Below the pieces are notes generated by a model that worked only from the letters and a program-made list of their open reading frames with translations, searched no databases and was not told the DNA's origin. 60,460 nt of DNA, taken from IMG/VR virus record IMGVR_UViG_3300042923_000250, positions 1 through 60,460 of that record; one strand, written 5' to 3'. Source of the DNA: a virus. A program made the translations under genes and the position numbers. This document shows, one piece after another, positions 16,583 to 26,229 of this stretch. Numbering within the stretch: the first letter of the stretch is position 1; every line of letters starts with the position of its first letter.

Positions 16583-16840
16583 TTATTGATAACACCCAAC
16601 CCCATGTCGAAAATTGAAAGCTTTTGCCCATTCCTCGAATGCTTTTGCCTGTTTTTTTGTTTGAGCTTCGTTTATCGCCTTTTCGATTTCTTTATAATCA
16701 AGCGTAACATTTACAGTTCCTGTGGTTGTTGTTGTAACTGATTGTTGATTACCATTACATGGACACATCGTCATAAACGGTGCCAACACTTTTCCACATA
16801 CTGGACATTGCCAACCTTGCATTGCTCCCATTGTCATCAT
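16583..16840 (-). CDS. Zinc-ribbon protein inside the head-tail module
   Basis: 85 residues from the ATG at 16840 (GGAGG eight bases before). CPVCGKVLAPFMTMCPC is a zinc knuckle, followed by a Thr-rich linker and a charged helix. Abuts the gp10-like gene directly. Related small zinc proteins occur in some Clostridia phages at this place; role unknown. Confidence 0.7.
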   Translation of the reverse strand: MMTMGAMQGWQCPVCGKVLAPFMTMCPCNGNQQSVTTTTTGTVNVTLDYKEIEKAINEAQTKKQAKAFEEWAKAFNFRHGVGCYQ

Positions 16841-16857
16841 TCTTATTTCCTCCATTT

Positions 16858-17253
16858 TTATGATACTTTTTTAATCGCATATTGAGCCACATTCAAATCC
16901 TTCGCAACCCTAACCACCGTATATTCATGAGGCGTGATAGGTTCGTCCAACTCATTCAAGGAAAGACTTCCGTCAGCTTCCAACAAAGGACTGCTGTCAA
17001 TCCAAATAATTGAAAATTCAGTTATTGGCAACTTGTCAGTTGTTGTCATGGTTCGGTCATAGTCGAGAGACAATCCAAATGCTTGGGAGTTTGACTCGCC
17101 TTTATTCGGGGATACTCTAATTTTTATACTGACGGGATTTGCGTAACCATTTTTGAAATCGCCAGTTTCATAGCCATCAGAATCGAGGACGGGAACTTTA
17201 CCGAGATATAAGGCATAAAATATAGTTTGTTTATTAATTTCCAGTGTCCTCAT
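16858..17253 (-). CDS. Head closure / adaptor protein
   Basis: 131 residues, beta-rich with a Pro-containing loop (VSPNKGESNSQAFG) and the C-terminal HEYTVVRVAKDLNVAQYAI. Order connector - closure - gp10 - terminator fits the siphovirus neck. Family assignment rests on position and size. Confidence 0.72.
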   Translation of the reverse strand: MRTLEINKQTIFYALYLGKVPVLDSDGYETGDFKNGYANPVSIKIRVSPNKGESNSQAFGLSLDYDRTMTTTDKLPITEFSIIWIDSSPLLEADGSLSLNELDEPITPHEYTVVRVAKDLNVAQYAIKKVS

Positions 17254-17267
17254 ATTGCCTCCTCTTA

Positions 17268-17591
17268 TTAAAATACTTTACACATTGGAACAATATCTCG
17301 AACATAACTATCTGGAATAGAAGCGCTCTCATAACCTCTATTAATACCATTCTCATTGTGGCTTGTTTGCCCTTCTGCGCCTCTTTTATTCCATAGGTAT
17401 ACCGCAATATCTAATTCGATATCTGAGTACTTTAAAAGGGTTTCCGTGGCTTGTTCGTCGGTGTATCCGAACGGGTATCTTTTGTTGAGAATTTTTTTAT
17501 CTGCTGAACTAAGCAAAAGGGACAACAACCCATCCTTGTCCGCATCCGTTATACTTAAATAAGTTTTTAGATTTTCCAAGTTAGTTGCCAT
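17268..17591 (-). CDS. Head-tail connector (gp6-like)
   Basis: 107 residues, LENLKTYLSITDADKDGLLSLLLSSADKKI..., the all-helical start of phage gp6/YqbG-like adaptor proteins that bind the portal. CDS immediately after the small gene behind the capsid gene. Confidence 0.82.
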   Translation of the reverse strand: MATNLENLKTYLSITDADKDGLLSLLLSSADKKILNKRYPFGYTDEQATETLLKYSDIELDIAVYLWNKRGAEGQTSHNENGINRGYESASIPDSYVRDIVPMCKVF

Positions 17592-17602
17592 CCCTTAAAC
17601 AC

Positions 17603-17722
17603 CTACTTTCCCTTTTTAACTGGTTCTTTTGGTTCTTCTTTAGGTTTAATTTCCTCTACTGGCACGTTAGCACCAGTAGGGTAGTAAACTCCTTTATATT
17701 TAACCATATGATCATATTTCAT
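17603..17722 (-). CDS. Small basic hypothetical protein (39 aa)
   Basis: MKYDHMVKYKGVYYPTGANVP followed by a Glu/Lys/Pro-rich tail. GGAGG ten bases upstream. Between major capsid and connector, a place where very short proteins of this type are common. Too short for most callers. Confidence 0.7.
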   Translation of the reverse strand: MKYDHMVKYKGVYYPTGANVPVEEIKPKEEPKEPVKKGK

Positions 17723-17740
17723 AATTTACAAACCTCCATC

Positions 17741-18811
17741 CTAGTAACACTTAATAACAAAGGTTTCATCCATTCTTTCAAATGACGGAAGAACGATTTC
17801 GGAAACGGTTGTCTTAGTGTTTACGGGGTCAGTCGTGGTTGTTACTGTTACGGCTACGCCAGTGTCAACGATAGAAACATCTGCTTCGCCAGAACCCATA
17901 AGAGTTCTTTCCTCGGGAGTAGTGCCATACCATGTATTACCTAAAGGAGCACCACTTGGAACTAATGTAGCAAAACCATCAGCAAAGAACTTAGTGGTTG
18001 TTCCAGCTTCGTTCTTGTACTGCTTGGAATAAACAACAATACTAACACCCAGTAAAGTCTTGAATAAATTCTTAACGAGTTCATCCGTAACAAAGAGAGT
18101 GGCAGTTGTGTTCTGTGCTAAAAGAGCGGAGCGAACCTTCGCATTAGCAACCAGATAACTCATTGTCTGACGAGAAACAATCATGATGTCAGGTCTTGTG
18201 CCTGTCTTAGACTCAACCGAATCTTGCCCTGTTCTAACATCATCCAACGGGTCGGAGTTAACGGTATCACTCCATTTATCCGTAGATGTGGATAATGCTA
18301 AATAGTTGTTCGCTACATAAGTAGCGTTCGGGTCATAATTATAAGCGTATGTAACACCGTTTGCTTGGATGGAAATCTTAGGACTGCCATCAGCCGGAGT
18401 CAACAACTGCATAATCATTCTTTCAGGAACAACATTAGCTGCATCAATCAGAGTGTTGGCATCGTCATAGATGTGATTTAATACATCTGTTGCGTAAGGG
18501 TCGCTTGCTTCCTGTACTCTTGCAATATCGATTTCGTCTTGCTCTTTTACAAGCATGGACTCGCGGAAGAATGCCATTTCTGTGTTGTCGATTGTGAATC
18601 CTTCTCTTGATCGAATAGTTGACTTCGCATCAAAGTTAGAAGGAGCTAAGGAAACGGGAAGACCCTTAGATGTCTTAATCCATTTTAAATCTAAACCCTG
18701 TTTCTTTTTCGGTGTGAAAAAGCCAGAGCCGAGATATTTAATTTTATTGCTTGCTACCGTAGTTCTATTTATAGCGATTGCTCTCGCGCTAAAAATTTCT
18801 CTTATATTCAT
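17741..18811 (-). CDS. Major capsid protein (lambda gpE-like)
   Basis: 356 residues. SREGFTIDNTEMAFFRESMLVKEQDEIDIARVQ and the C-terminal FERMDETFVIKCY fit the major capsid protein E family. Directly follows decoration and scaffold genes. Start with AGGTAG-type site. Likely HK97 fold shell protein. Confidence 0.9.
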   Translation of the reverse strand: MNIREIFSARAIAINRTTVASNKIKYLGSGFFTPKKKQGLDLKWIKTSKGLPVSLAPSNFDAKSTIRSREGFTIDNTEMAFFRESMLVKEQDEIDIARVQEASDPYATDVLNHIYDDANTLIDAANVVPERMIMQLLTPADGSPKISIQANGVTYAYNYDPNATYVANNYLALSTSTDKWSDTVNSDPLDDVRTGQDSVESKTGTRPDIMIVSRQTMSYLVANAKVRSALLAQNTTATLFVTDELVKNLFKTLLGVSIVVYSKQYKNEAGTTTKFFADGFATLVPSGAPLGNTWYGTTPEERTLMGSGEADVSIVDTGVAVTVTTTTDPVNTKTTVSEIVLPSFERMDETFVIKCY

Positions 18812-18839
18812 AAATTTCTACCTCCGTTTAGTTTATTGG

Positions 18840-19178
18840 TTATTCAAATGAGATCAATGGCAAAGCGGTCTTAACTGCCGCCGCAATTGTTAATCCGCTG
18901 TTGCTGTTGCAGTTAGCAAGGTTTACAATTCCGTGTGTTATAATGGTTCCGATTGGTCTTTCTTTGTAAACGTCAGAAAGTAAAATGCCAATTGGTGCGG
19001 TTGCGTTATCAACAACTCCGGCTGCGCTGATGGGTGAACCAGCTTTTACGATGTATTGACCGTCAGAATTGGCGACTACTGCTGTAAAATCCAAGGTAAT
19101 TTCTTTTGTCCAATCACCTTCGGTTTTTCTCTTAAAAATTTCCTTTTGCATTGTTACTACTTTTGAACTAAAATTCAT
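18840..19178 (-). CDS. Head decoration protein
   Basis: 112 residues with IVKAGSPISAAGVV and APIGILLSDVYKERPIGTIITHGIVNLANC, the usual features of capsid decoration/stabilisation proteins next to a gpE capsid gene. AGGAGG upstream. Confidence 0.83.
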   Translation of the reverse strand: MNFSSKVVTMQKEIFKRKTEGDWTKEITLDFTAVVANSDGQYIVKAGSPISAAGVVDNATAPIGILLSDVYKERPIGTIITHGIVNLANCNSNSGLTIAAAVKTALPLISFE

Positions 19179-19191
19179 AATTAAATACCTC

Positions 19192-19788
19192 CTATAGATA
19201 ATTTGCTAAAACATCATTGGTTGCTTTTTGGTTGTCAACACTGGCTTTTGCGATTCCTTCAGCGATTTTCTCGGCTTCGGTTTTTTCTTTATCTCCACCA
19301 TTGCCTTTTCCGCCGCCAGGAGTAGGGGAGCCGTCAAGCAGTGACTCTTTGGTTTTTTGAATTGCGGTATCTTTCTGCTTAGTGATTGTAGTCACTAAAC
19401 TATTTGCTAACTTCGTGGACAGCTCTGCGTTATCGCTGACGATATCTCCAATAAAATCCTTATAATCTTCCTCTGTAAGTCCGGCAGCTACGAAGATTTT
19501 TTCTATTGAAAGTTGATTGGTTTTCTTGGAAAAATCCTTTTGTAACTGAGTGGCTTTTTGAAGTTCGGCTTGAAGCTTTTCTTCTGCGGTAAGATTTTTA
19601 TTTTTTTCGGTTTCGAGTTCCTTTTCGATTTCTTTCAAGCGATCAAGTTCTGCTTTTTGTGCGTCTGTCTTAACTTTTTCTTTTTGAACTTCACCATTCA
19701 CGGAATTAAGATAGTTTGTTATTTGTTCCTCGGTCGGTGTTTCAATTCCAAATGTAATTAAAAGTTGTTTTGCTTCTGCTCGTGACAT
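19192..19788 (-). CDS. Capsid scaffolding protein
   Basis: 198 residues, strongly charged, coiled coil over about residues 30-90 (KTDAQKAELDRLKEIEKELE), a GAGLTEEDYKDFIGDIV-type segment and a Gly-rich linker (PTPGGGKGNGG, about 154-164) before a helical C-terminus. This is the GP20-type scaffold layout. Confidence 0.85.
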   Translation of the reverse strand: MSRAEAKQLLITFGIETPTEEQITNYLNSVNGEVQKEKVKTDAQKAELDRLKEIEKELETEKNKNLTAEEKLQAELQKATQLQKDFSKKTNQLSIEKIFVAAGLTEEDYKDFIGDIVSDNAELSTKLANSLVTTITKQKDTAIQKTKESLLDGSPTPGGGKGNGGDKEKTEAEKIAEGIAKASVDNQKATNDVLANYL

Positions 19789-19889
19789 AAATTCATTCCT
19801 TTCTTGCCCTCACTTTTTAACGTTGGTCGTTCAACATCGGCTTAACTATTTCACGGATAGTTCCATTTTTAAGTAATAAAAAATAGCGG

Positions 19890-20096
19890 TCAGTTAAAGC
19901 ATTTTCCGCTACTTGATTGTCTTTCTTTAATTTTTCGTAACCGTGATGTGTATTTGATTTCCTTTGTGAAATAGGATAGGAGATTAATTCCTCCGCAACA
20001 CGGGCAAATTATTTCGGTGTCACCTTTAGTTTTGCCTAATAATTTTCCACATTTCTGACAGTGAAAATCATAAAACTCATTCAAGGTTATCACCAA
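19890..20096 (-). CDS. Com-like zinc-finger protein
   Basis: 68 residues: FHCQKCGKLLGKTKGDTEIICPCCGGIN is the four-Cys knuckle of the Com family. In phage Mu, Com is an RNA-binding protein that allows translation of the Mom DNA-modification gene; in other phages it often overlaps the portal gene, as here (20 bases). Target here unknown. Confidence 0.8.
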   Translation of the reverse strand: MVITLNEFYDFHCQKCGKLLGKTKGDTEIICPCCGGINLLSYFTKEIKYTSRLRKIKERQSSSGKCFN

Positions 20097-21528
20097 CCTT
20101 TGGCGGAACGGTAGCTTTAATCTGCTTGTCCATTTCCGCTTTTGTTAAATATTTTACATCCAAATAATCTTTAGATTGTAAATAAACCTTCTCGGGGTCT
20201 GGATACAATCCGCAAGTCTCAATTGCAATCTTTGGATGAATACCTGCTGTCAACTGGTTTGTGAGTCCTTGCGTTTTCACAATCATGTTGTCAGTTTTGT
20301 TTCTGGTTATTTTTATGTCGATGTCGCTTAATTTTAATTGAATTCCAGTTTTGGATTGTTTCGTGTTTACGATATGCAAAATCAATTTAAGAAAATCTTT
20401 TTCTGACCGTGCAATAACTGGTTCGTCAAGTTTGGCTCTTTGCTCTGCGAAATCCCAACCATTACGAAGATATACGGCTTGTCCAGTATCACCACCTGTG
20501 TTTTGCTCTCGATTGGGCATACCATTGATGATTAGCATATTTTTGTATAAATCATCTTTTGAAATCTGTGATTGTTCTTGATTAAGCTCTTTTGCTACCA
20601 AATCAACATCCGATTGAACCCCGGGTTGACCACCTTTTATCAAGAAAGCCCCAAGTTCTGCCATCGTTTTAAATTCTTTTTCGTCAATCTCACAATTTAC
20701 AAATTTCATAAATGCTTGGATGAATTGTTCAATTCCATTCATTCTATTTGACTGCATGTTATTAATTGCATCAAGCATTGTAATAACGATTTCAGTGTCG
20801 CTTATTCGTCTAGAGTTATTGGGATACTCTGTGAGTGGAATATAGCCAAGAGCATGTGATTGACCGTCAACTATTTTACTATTTTGTATTTCGAAATATC
20901 TATTTTTGGTATAGATGCAATATTTATTTTTATTGTCTTCATCCTTGATTTGTTGAACAGAGAATAATTTTGGCTTGCCTTTTTCAGTCGAATAAACCAC
21001 AAAACAACATCTAGGGTCGGGAATCTCAAAGTCAAAAGGAGGTTCACCGTCGTCTATGGTTGCGTTTGCATCATTCCATGTGAAGCGATAGGCGGTTCCG
21101 ACTGCGCTTTGCCATTCACCTATCTGTACATCGTGAAAAGCCTTGTCACGAAACAGCATATATTTATTGAGCTTATCAATCATATCCGAGATCGCTTTAT
21201 CTTTCTCACGGCTCACATATTGGATTGGTTCGCCAAAATTCTGAGAAGCCATAAATCTTACAATTTCAAGTGCGTGATTTTCAACTATCCGGTTGTTAAT
21301 CTCTGGTCTAATCCGTTTTTCCTTATAAAGGATTGGTTGATCGCCACGATAATACCGGTCAAGGTAATCAATCTCTTCGCGGTTCTGCCAATGGATAGAC
21401 AATGCCTTACCAAGCTCCAGCACGACATTTGTTTCTGTAATTTCTTTGGCTGAACTATATATAATTTTTCTTCCAAAACTCCCTTGACATATGTCGATAA
21501 AGGATTTTCGATTTTTTGTATATAACAT
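20077..21528 (-). CDS. Portal protein (SPP1 gp6-like)
   Basis: 483 residues. YLDRYYRGDQPIL, RIVENHALEIVRF and INGMPNREQNTGGDTGQAVYLRNGW are the recognisable blocks of SPP1-type portals. It forms the dodecameric ring for DNA entry and the connector base. AGGTGAT precedes the start. Confidence 0.92.
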   Translation of the reverse strand: MLYTKNRKSFIDICQGSFGRKIIYSSAKEITETNVVLELGKALSIHWQNREEIDYLDRYYRGDQPILYKEKRIRPEINNRIVENHALEIVRFMASQNFGEPIQYVSREKDKAISDMIDKLNKYMLFRDKAFHDVQIGEWQSAVGTAYRFTWNDANATIDDGEPPFDFEIPDPRCCFVVYSTEKGKPKLFSVQQIKDEDNKNKYCIYTKNRYFEIQNSKIVDGQSHALGYIPLTEYPNNSRRISDTEIVITMLDAINNMQSNRMNGIEQFIQAFMKFVNCEIDEKEFKTMAELGAFLIKGGQPGVQSDVDLVAKELNQEQSQISKDDLYKNMLIINGMPNREQNTGGDTGQAVYLRNGWDFAEQRAKLDEPVIARSEKDFLKLILHIVNTKQSKTGIQLKLSDIDIKITRNKTDNMIVKTQGLTNQLTAGIHPKIAIETCGLYPDPEKVYLQSKDYLDVKYLTKAEMDKQIKATVPPKVGDNLE

Positions 21529-21555
21529 ATAATCACCTATCTTTCACAACAAAAT

Positions 21556-21593
21556 GACCGCCATACCGAAAGGGGGAGGAACGGTAGGCGGTC
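21556..21593 (-). terminator. Strong hairpin between regulator and portal genes
   Basis: GACCGCC-A-TACCG (21556-21568) pairs with CGGTAGGCGGTC (21582-21593), a 12-bp stem with one bulge. Read leftward it is followed by ATTTTG. It may be an attenuator ahead of the portal gene. The adjoining 86 bases up to 21680 hold no convincing gene. Confidence 0.6.
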
Positions 21594-21679
21594 GTTTATG
21601 AAAAGGAGAATAAGAATGAGGGGCAAATTAGTGGGATATCTATATTTGGATATAGTTTCTCCGTCTTTATTATAACACG

Positions 21680-22141
21680 TCAGTTTATGATATTTATGCG
21701 ACTTTCATTATATATCTTCAAATAGTCGGTTATTTTCTTGGATACATTACTTTGGTCGATGTTTAACTTTATTGCAACTTCCACTTGGTTCATTCCCTTG
21801 ATATAGACGTATGTAAATATTAACTTCTCAAATGCTTTTTCTTTCGGCATATCAGTAATGAAGGTTTCAATTTCTAATTTCATTTCTTCGTATTCCCGTA
21901 GTTGGTTAACTAATTTTTCGTAGAGGGAGCGAAGTTTTTTACCCCACGCATCCGCCTTGCTTCCGTTATATCCCGACACTTTAAAACTTCTTGGAGTGTA
22001 AGGAAATGAACTTGAGGAACCAAAAACTTTTCCATATTGCACCGAAGGAGGGCGTTCCTCGGTGCGCTTTATTGCGTCCTTAGTTTCTTTTATACAGTCT
22101 TCTAAGTGTTTATAACTTGCTAATTGTTCCTTTGTTATCAT
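21680..22141 (-). CDS. ArpU/sigma-like late transcription regulator (DUF1492 type)
   Basis: 153 residues. The N-terminal half is a charged helix, with a Ser-rich linker (about 37-50); the C-terminus ends in a helix-turn-helix, MNQVEVAIKLNIDQSNVSKKITDYLKIY, like sigma-70 region 4. ArpU/RinA-type proteins activate late genes. It lies inside the late arm, between large terminase and portal, so it could give positive feedback; inference. Confidence 0.72.
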   Translation of the reverse strand: MITKEQLASYKHLEDCIKETKDAIKRTEERPPSVQYGKVFGSSSSFPYTPRSFKVSGYNGSKADAWGKKLRSLYEKLVNQLREYEEMKLEIETFITDMPKEKAFEKLIFTYVYIKGMNQVEVAIKLNIDQSNVSKKITDYLKIYNESRINIIN

Positions 22142-22152
22142 TCTTATCCCTC

Positions 22153-23808
22153 CTATATTCCTAATTTACTACGGTCAAAAACAGTTACTTTTGCGGTTGG
22201 TGAATTCGTCACATATAATGCTAGTTGAGCGAATCCATCTGGAACATCATCCGTTAGATTTTTACCCTTCACGGAATATCCCAATAAAAATCCCATCATC
22301 TTACCGTACTGGCTTTTTGAAGTATACATAGATTTGTCTTTAAATAATACATGCTTCTTGACCCAATCGGCATTAACAATGATTTTAGTCTCCTTGTTCG
22401 AAGTAGTGGTTTTTGAAGTAATGTTGCATCTTCCATGCTTCTTCTCTACAAGTGCATTAACATTATAAGCTACTCGACTACCGCCATTGTTTGATTCGAA
22501 TTGGCATTGTTGCATTTTGTGATTAACAATAATATTTGCACAGTTTTCTTCTTGAATACCGAAATTTGGATTATCGTCACATACACAGTCTGGGCAGTAG
22601 AAATCTTCTCCGTATTGGTATATGGCTGGTAAGAACATATAGTCGCTGCCTTCATTTTTGGTATCACATATACCAATAATCGCATCAGGTTCATGGAGAG
22701 GTAATTCAAGATAACGACGTAATTCTTCATCCGTATAAAGTAATCCCTCACGTTCGATAGGTTCATTTTTATATAAACATCTATATGAAATATCGTCCAT
22801 TGAAAGAGCCTGGTCATTGAAGAATTCAACGGAAAAACCATTGTATTCATAATCAAAATTAGATTTTCCCGTAACAGGGTCAATATCCGGGATTGAAATA
22901 AATCTAACTCTGTTGCTTCCCTCGTACAAATTTTGTATTCTTCCGATTATGTCATGAACAGACCATCTTGTTGCAATGTGAAGCTCCTTGCATCCGTCCA
23001 TTTTTCTTTGTTTGCCGTCAACGCTATAAATTGACCAGAGTTTATCTAGTCTGTTTTTGTTCAAGGCCTCTTCGATACCACCGATTAAGTCATCACAATA
23101 CAAATATCTATTACACCGAACTTTACCAGCGTTCTTCGCACCCACGGAACTGCATTGGATATTGGCAAACGGCTTATATTTTCCAAAATTAATAGTCTCT
23201 GTTTTGGCATTGGTATCCTGCAATTTAATCCCCGGGAATATATCGCCCCATTTATACTCAATAGAATCGGTTGTTATAGATAATATACCATCGTAGAACA
23301 TTCTGGTAATATCTCCACTATGGGAATAAAATAGGCTATAATCATCCGGGTGCCTACCTATAACCCATGAAGCAAAGAATTTCTCAAGAGTTGTTTTTTG
23401 CGTTCCCGGAGGCATTGATATGCTCCCGATGTCAAGCTTATCATCTTCCAAGTCTTGCAATGTTTGAATTAACCCATGGTGAATTAATTGCCTACGTTTC
23501 GGAAGATAAAATCTATCTTTATATTCGCGGTCTTTCTCCAAATATAATAAATAGGAGTCGAATAGGTGCGGTGCCTCGAACAACAAACATTTATTATATA
23601 ACTCAAAAAATCTCGTATCGGTAGTGGAGAGTTCGGCGGCTTTGGATTTAATTAGTTTACATAACTGCAGTGATTTCTTAATATCCTTGCTTACTTCATA
23701 TCTTGACAAACACATTTCAAATAACCCATTGAGATTTTTATAATCGTTTAGGTTTGATAGTTTTAATCTTGCTATATTTTTTTTAATTTGGTCTAAATCT
23801 GATAACAT
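22153..23808 (-). CDS. terL: Terminase large subunit
   Basis: 551 residues. A helical N-terminal extension (1-110) precedes the ATPase: SMPPGTQKTTLEKFF (about 150) is the P-loop-like motif, RYLYCDDLIGG (about 240) the Walker B. The nuclease part begins near 370 with an acidic IIGICDTKNEGSDY. It powers DNA packaging and cuts the concatemer. Confidence 0.92.
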   Translation of the reverse strand: MLSDLDQIKKNIARLKLSNLNDYKNLNGLFEMCLSRYEVSKDIKKSLQLCKLIKSKAAELSTTDTRFFELYNKCLLFEAPHLFDSYLLYLEKDREYKDRFYLPKRRQLIHHGLIQTLQDLEDDKLDIGSISMPPGTQKTTLEKFFASWVIGRHPDDYSLFYSHSGDITRMFYDGILSITTDSIEYKWGDIFPGIKLQDTNAKTETINFGKYKPFANIQCSSVGAKNAGKVRCNRYLYCDDLIGGIEEALNKNRLDKLWSIYSVDGKQRKMDGCKELHIATRWSVHDIIGRIQNLYEGSNRVRFISIPDIDPVTGKSNFDYEYNGFSVEFFNDQALSMDDISYRCLYKNEPIEREGLLYTDEELRRYLELPLHEPDAIIGICDTKNEGSDYMFLPAIYQYGEDFYCPDCVCDDNPNFGIQEENCANIIVNHKMQQCQFESNNGGSRVAYNVNALVEKKHGRCNITSKTTTSNKETKIIVNADWVKKHVLFKDKSMYTSKSQYGKMMGFLLGYSVKGKNLTDDVPDGFAQLALYVTNSPTAKVTVFDRSKLGI

Positions 23809-23842
23809 AAGTTCAACTCACATTCTTTATGTCGTATCAACA

Positions 23843-24193
23843 TTAACAATTGGGGTTAAGCGAAAATCCTATTGATATTTCGTTTAGATTTAAATTTTTA
23901 TCATCAATAAAATAGTCAGCTCCGATTTTTCGGGGATCATTATTATATTTAATGATTTCATCCGGCAAATTCTCGTTGACAGCATCAAAGAACAATCCTC
24001 GGTCATTGCACCACTTGACGGCTTTTTCTGTCTGCTCACCGGTTCTGCATGTCCACAATATCAGTTTGTGACCTTCTTCACGCTTTCGAATACAAAAATC
24101 AATCACTGGCTGGATGGGTTCGCCTATCTCGGGCCATTTGTTTTCTGCCAAAGTACCATCAAAATCCACAGCATATATTTTATAATCATTCAT
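23843..24193 (-). CDS. HAD-family phosphatase
   Basis: 116 residues from the ATG at 24193 with AGGAGG six bases upstream. AVDFDGTLAE holds the nucleophile Asp of the HAD superfamily, ILWTCRTGEQ gives the Ser/Thr motif and ADYFIDDKN the acidic motif. Such small HAD proteins occur in phages beside nucleotide enzymes; substrate unknown. The next gene upstream is a nucleotide diphosphohydrolase-like protein, overlapping by 8 bases. Confidence 0.85.
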   Translation of the reverse strand: MNDYKIYAVDFDGTLAENKWPEIGEPIQPVIDFCIRKREEGHKLILWTCRTGEQTEKAVKWCNDRGLFFDAVNENLPDEIIKYNNDPRKIGADYFIDDKNLNLNEISIGFSLNPNC

Positions 24194-24668
24194 GTAAAGC
24201 CTCCTTAAATGGTAAATCAATCAATTCAGGATGGTTCTCATGCATCCAAATTGCTCCAAGTATATTCCAAATGAAGGCTCTGGAATGGGGTTCATCTGTA
24301 TCACCACGCAAATATTTAAAAAAGTGTCTTAGTGCGCTGTCAATGAAGCAGTGAACTGGCATACCCTTTTCCCAATTACGATCAGAATATTTTTTCGCAC
24401 CCTCTTCGTACTGCTTTGATACTTCAAGAATTGCAGTGATTATATCTGGAAATTCATCAGCCATAAGCACAAATGACTCTAAAGTATCAAAAAGACAGTC
24501 TATTGTTCCGGTATGTATATAATCATTAATATGAATAATTTCTGGCCTTTCAATAAATTTGTATATTACATCAAGGGGAAGTAAATCACATCTGCCTTTA
24601 CCCTCTGCAATATCCCTTACTGCTCCACTTTCAAATTCTCTGCGTGAACCACTATCTAAAATTGCCAT
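24186..24668 (-). CDS. dATP/dGTP diphosphohydrolase-like protein
   Basis: 160 residues. The N-terminal DSGSRREFESGAVRDIAEGKGRCDLLPLDVI is the hallmark of the family annotated as dATP/dGTP diphosphohydrolase. Start at 24668 with AAGGAGGA. A role in balancing the dNTP pool is plausible given the adjacent HAD phosphatase. Experimental activity varies in the family. Confidence 0.85.
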   Translation of the reverse strand: MAILDSGSRREFESGAVRDIAEGKGRCDLLPLDVIYKFIERPEIIHINDYIHTGTIDCLFDTLESFVLMADEFPDIITAILEVSKQYEEGAKKYSDRNWEKGMPVHCFIDSALRHFFKYLRGDTDEPHSRAFIWNILGAIWMHENHPELIDLPFKEALHE

Positions 24669-24681
24669 AATCAAATCCTCC

Positions 24682-25980
24682 TTAAATCGCCGTATACCAA
24701 GTTTCTCTTAAACCGGTTACCTCATTTCTAATATCACAAACCATTGCCCTCATGGATGAACCATATAATTGTTGGTGTTCCCATGATGATGAGCTGCAGA
24801 TTGTCGGGAAGTATCTCACCCTTGCTCCATTAATAGTTTTAACTTCCTGGTCGTGAAAGTGTCCAAGATTTACTTCTATGTACTTTGCAAATGAGATTTC
24901 TTTTCTCGCAAAATTCATAGGCATTTCAGCAATGTTCTTTTTTGGAGCATCGCCGTGATGGTATAATACAAGTGTTACGCCAAAGCGTCTGTATTTGACT
25001 GGATTAGGCTTAATATCAAACGTAACGTTGTTATCATTGCGGAATGCATTAGAAACGCTCCTTGCAAGCATATAACCACAAACACGATCGTGATTTCCTT
25101 CGGTATATATGTATTCCACTGGTGCTATTTTGCCGAGTAAAGTGATGCCGTCAATAAGAATGTCCTCTGCGCATTGCGTGATTTTTGCCATTCTTCCATC
25201 GACTTGCTGAACCGTACCCTTTGTGGTAGTGTTTGAATCGTTATCTACGTGAAGGATATCACCAAGCGAGGTTAGTATAACCCTTTTAAATTTTCTTCCT
25301 TGACAGCGATTTACAATATCATTTATACACATCAAAAAACGTTGTTTTACAATTTTTAAATCATAATCTTCGCCTGTTTCTTCTCTCCACGACATTAAAC
25401 CAACGTGCAAATCAGAAATTTTTATGTCTAATATTTCGCCGTCACTATCATACTGGATACATTCAATCGGCAGTTTATCCTTAGAATAATTCTTGGTTTC
25501 AAAATACCTATCTATATCCTCGAATGTTATATCTTGTTTTAACTTCGGGCGCACTGTAATCTTGGATTGGTACAAGAGCAGTTTTTTGCCCTGTTTAGCT
25601 TGAGTCTGCCAGAAGTTAGATTTATAAGTCACCACATCGAATTTATCACTATCAAGGTTGTGGGCCTCCATGATAATCTCAGGAGTAATCGGTTCGCCTT
25701 CCATGAGCTCGATAATCCCCTCGAAGGTTGCAGATCCGTCAGATTTATATTCAACTGATTTCGTATGAACGCAATCACTCTTGACGGTATCTTTTGGGGT
25801 TTTGACTTCAACGCCATTAATACGAAGCTTCCACTTTCTTAGTGCTCGACTGAACGTATCATAGGTGGAATTACTGATACCCCTATAATAATTATCATAA
25901 ATATCTTGTGCTGACTTGCCAGTGTTCGACATCTCAACACATTTTTGTTTGACTTGTTCGGGAATAGGTAATTTCTTCAA
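24682..25980 (-). CDS. Calcineurin-like metallophosphoesterase
   Basis: 432 residues. An N-terminal helix-turn-helix-like part (IPEQVKQKCVEMSNTGKSAQDIYDNYY) is followed by the phosphoesterase: ISDLHVG (about 187), SLGDILHVDN (237), YTEGNHDR (292), LYHHGD (344) and LGHFHDQ (370), which together supply the two-metal site. Found in many Clostridia phages near the terminase; substrate unknown, nucleic acid likely. Confidence 0.9.
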   Translation of the reverse strand: MKKLPIPEQVKQKCVEMSNTGKSAQDIYDNYYRGISNSTYDTFSRALRKWKLRINGVEVKTPKDTVKSDCVHTKSVEYKSDGSATFEGIIELMEGEPITPEIIMEAHNLDSDKFDVVTYKSNFWQTQAKQGKKLLLYQSKITVRPKLKQDITFEDIDRYFETKNYSKDKLPIECIQYDSDGEILDIKISDLHVGLMSWREETGEDYDLKIVKQRFLMCINDIVNRCQGRKFKRVILTSLGDILHVDNDSNTTTKGTVQQVDGRMAKITQCAEDILIDGITLLGKIAPVEYIYTEGNHDRVCGYMLARSVSNAFRNDNNVTFDIKPNPVKYRRFGVTLVLYHHGDAPKKNIAEMPMNFARKEISFAKYIEVNLGHFHDQEVKTINGARVRYFPTICSSSSWEHQQLYGSSMRAMVCDIRNEVTGLRETWYTAI

Positions 25981-26043
25981 TAATTCACCATCTTTCTATG
26001 ATTTTTATCTGAGTTGCTGTCAATGAAAATGATTTTAATGTAA

Positions 26044-26107
26044 TGCGCCCGGGTGAATCGAACACCCATGAAATCCTGCAACAATTGTTCAGCAGCCAGA
26101 TAGCGCA
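26044..26107 (-). tRNA. tRNA-like element lacking a D-arm
   Basis: Read leftward: the 5' end TGCGCTA pairs at 6 of 7 positions with GGGCGCA, and a perfect T-arm (GGGTG-TTCGATT-CACCC) is present. Only five bases separate the acceptor from a hairpin CTGC...GCAG with a 12-base loop that contains the palindrome AACAATTGTT. No D-arm and no clear anticodon. Likely decayed or a tRNA mimic. Confidence 0.45.
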
Positions 26108-26229
26108 ACGATACGCCTGTTTGACAGCATGATCCGTATCAACCCCATACCAACTATCCTATAATGCCGATAGCCCTGCTTGTCATACCGCTATGCAATC
26201 AAACAATGATTACTTACATAATGACAAAG

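Noticed and set aside
16583-16840. Zinc-ribbon gene as a horizontally inserted moron
   Set aside because: It abuts the gp10-like gene with coupled spacing and no own promoter or terminator, so it looks like part of the neck operon.
21616-21675. 19-residue rightward mini-frame after the 21556 hairpin, possible type I toxin
   Set aside because: Has AAAAGGAG upstream but no clear membrane segment and no promoter or antisense RNA I can support.
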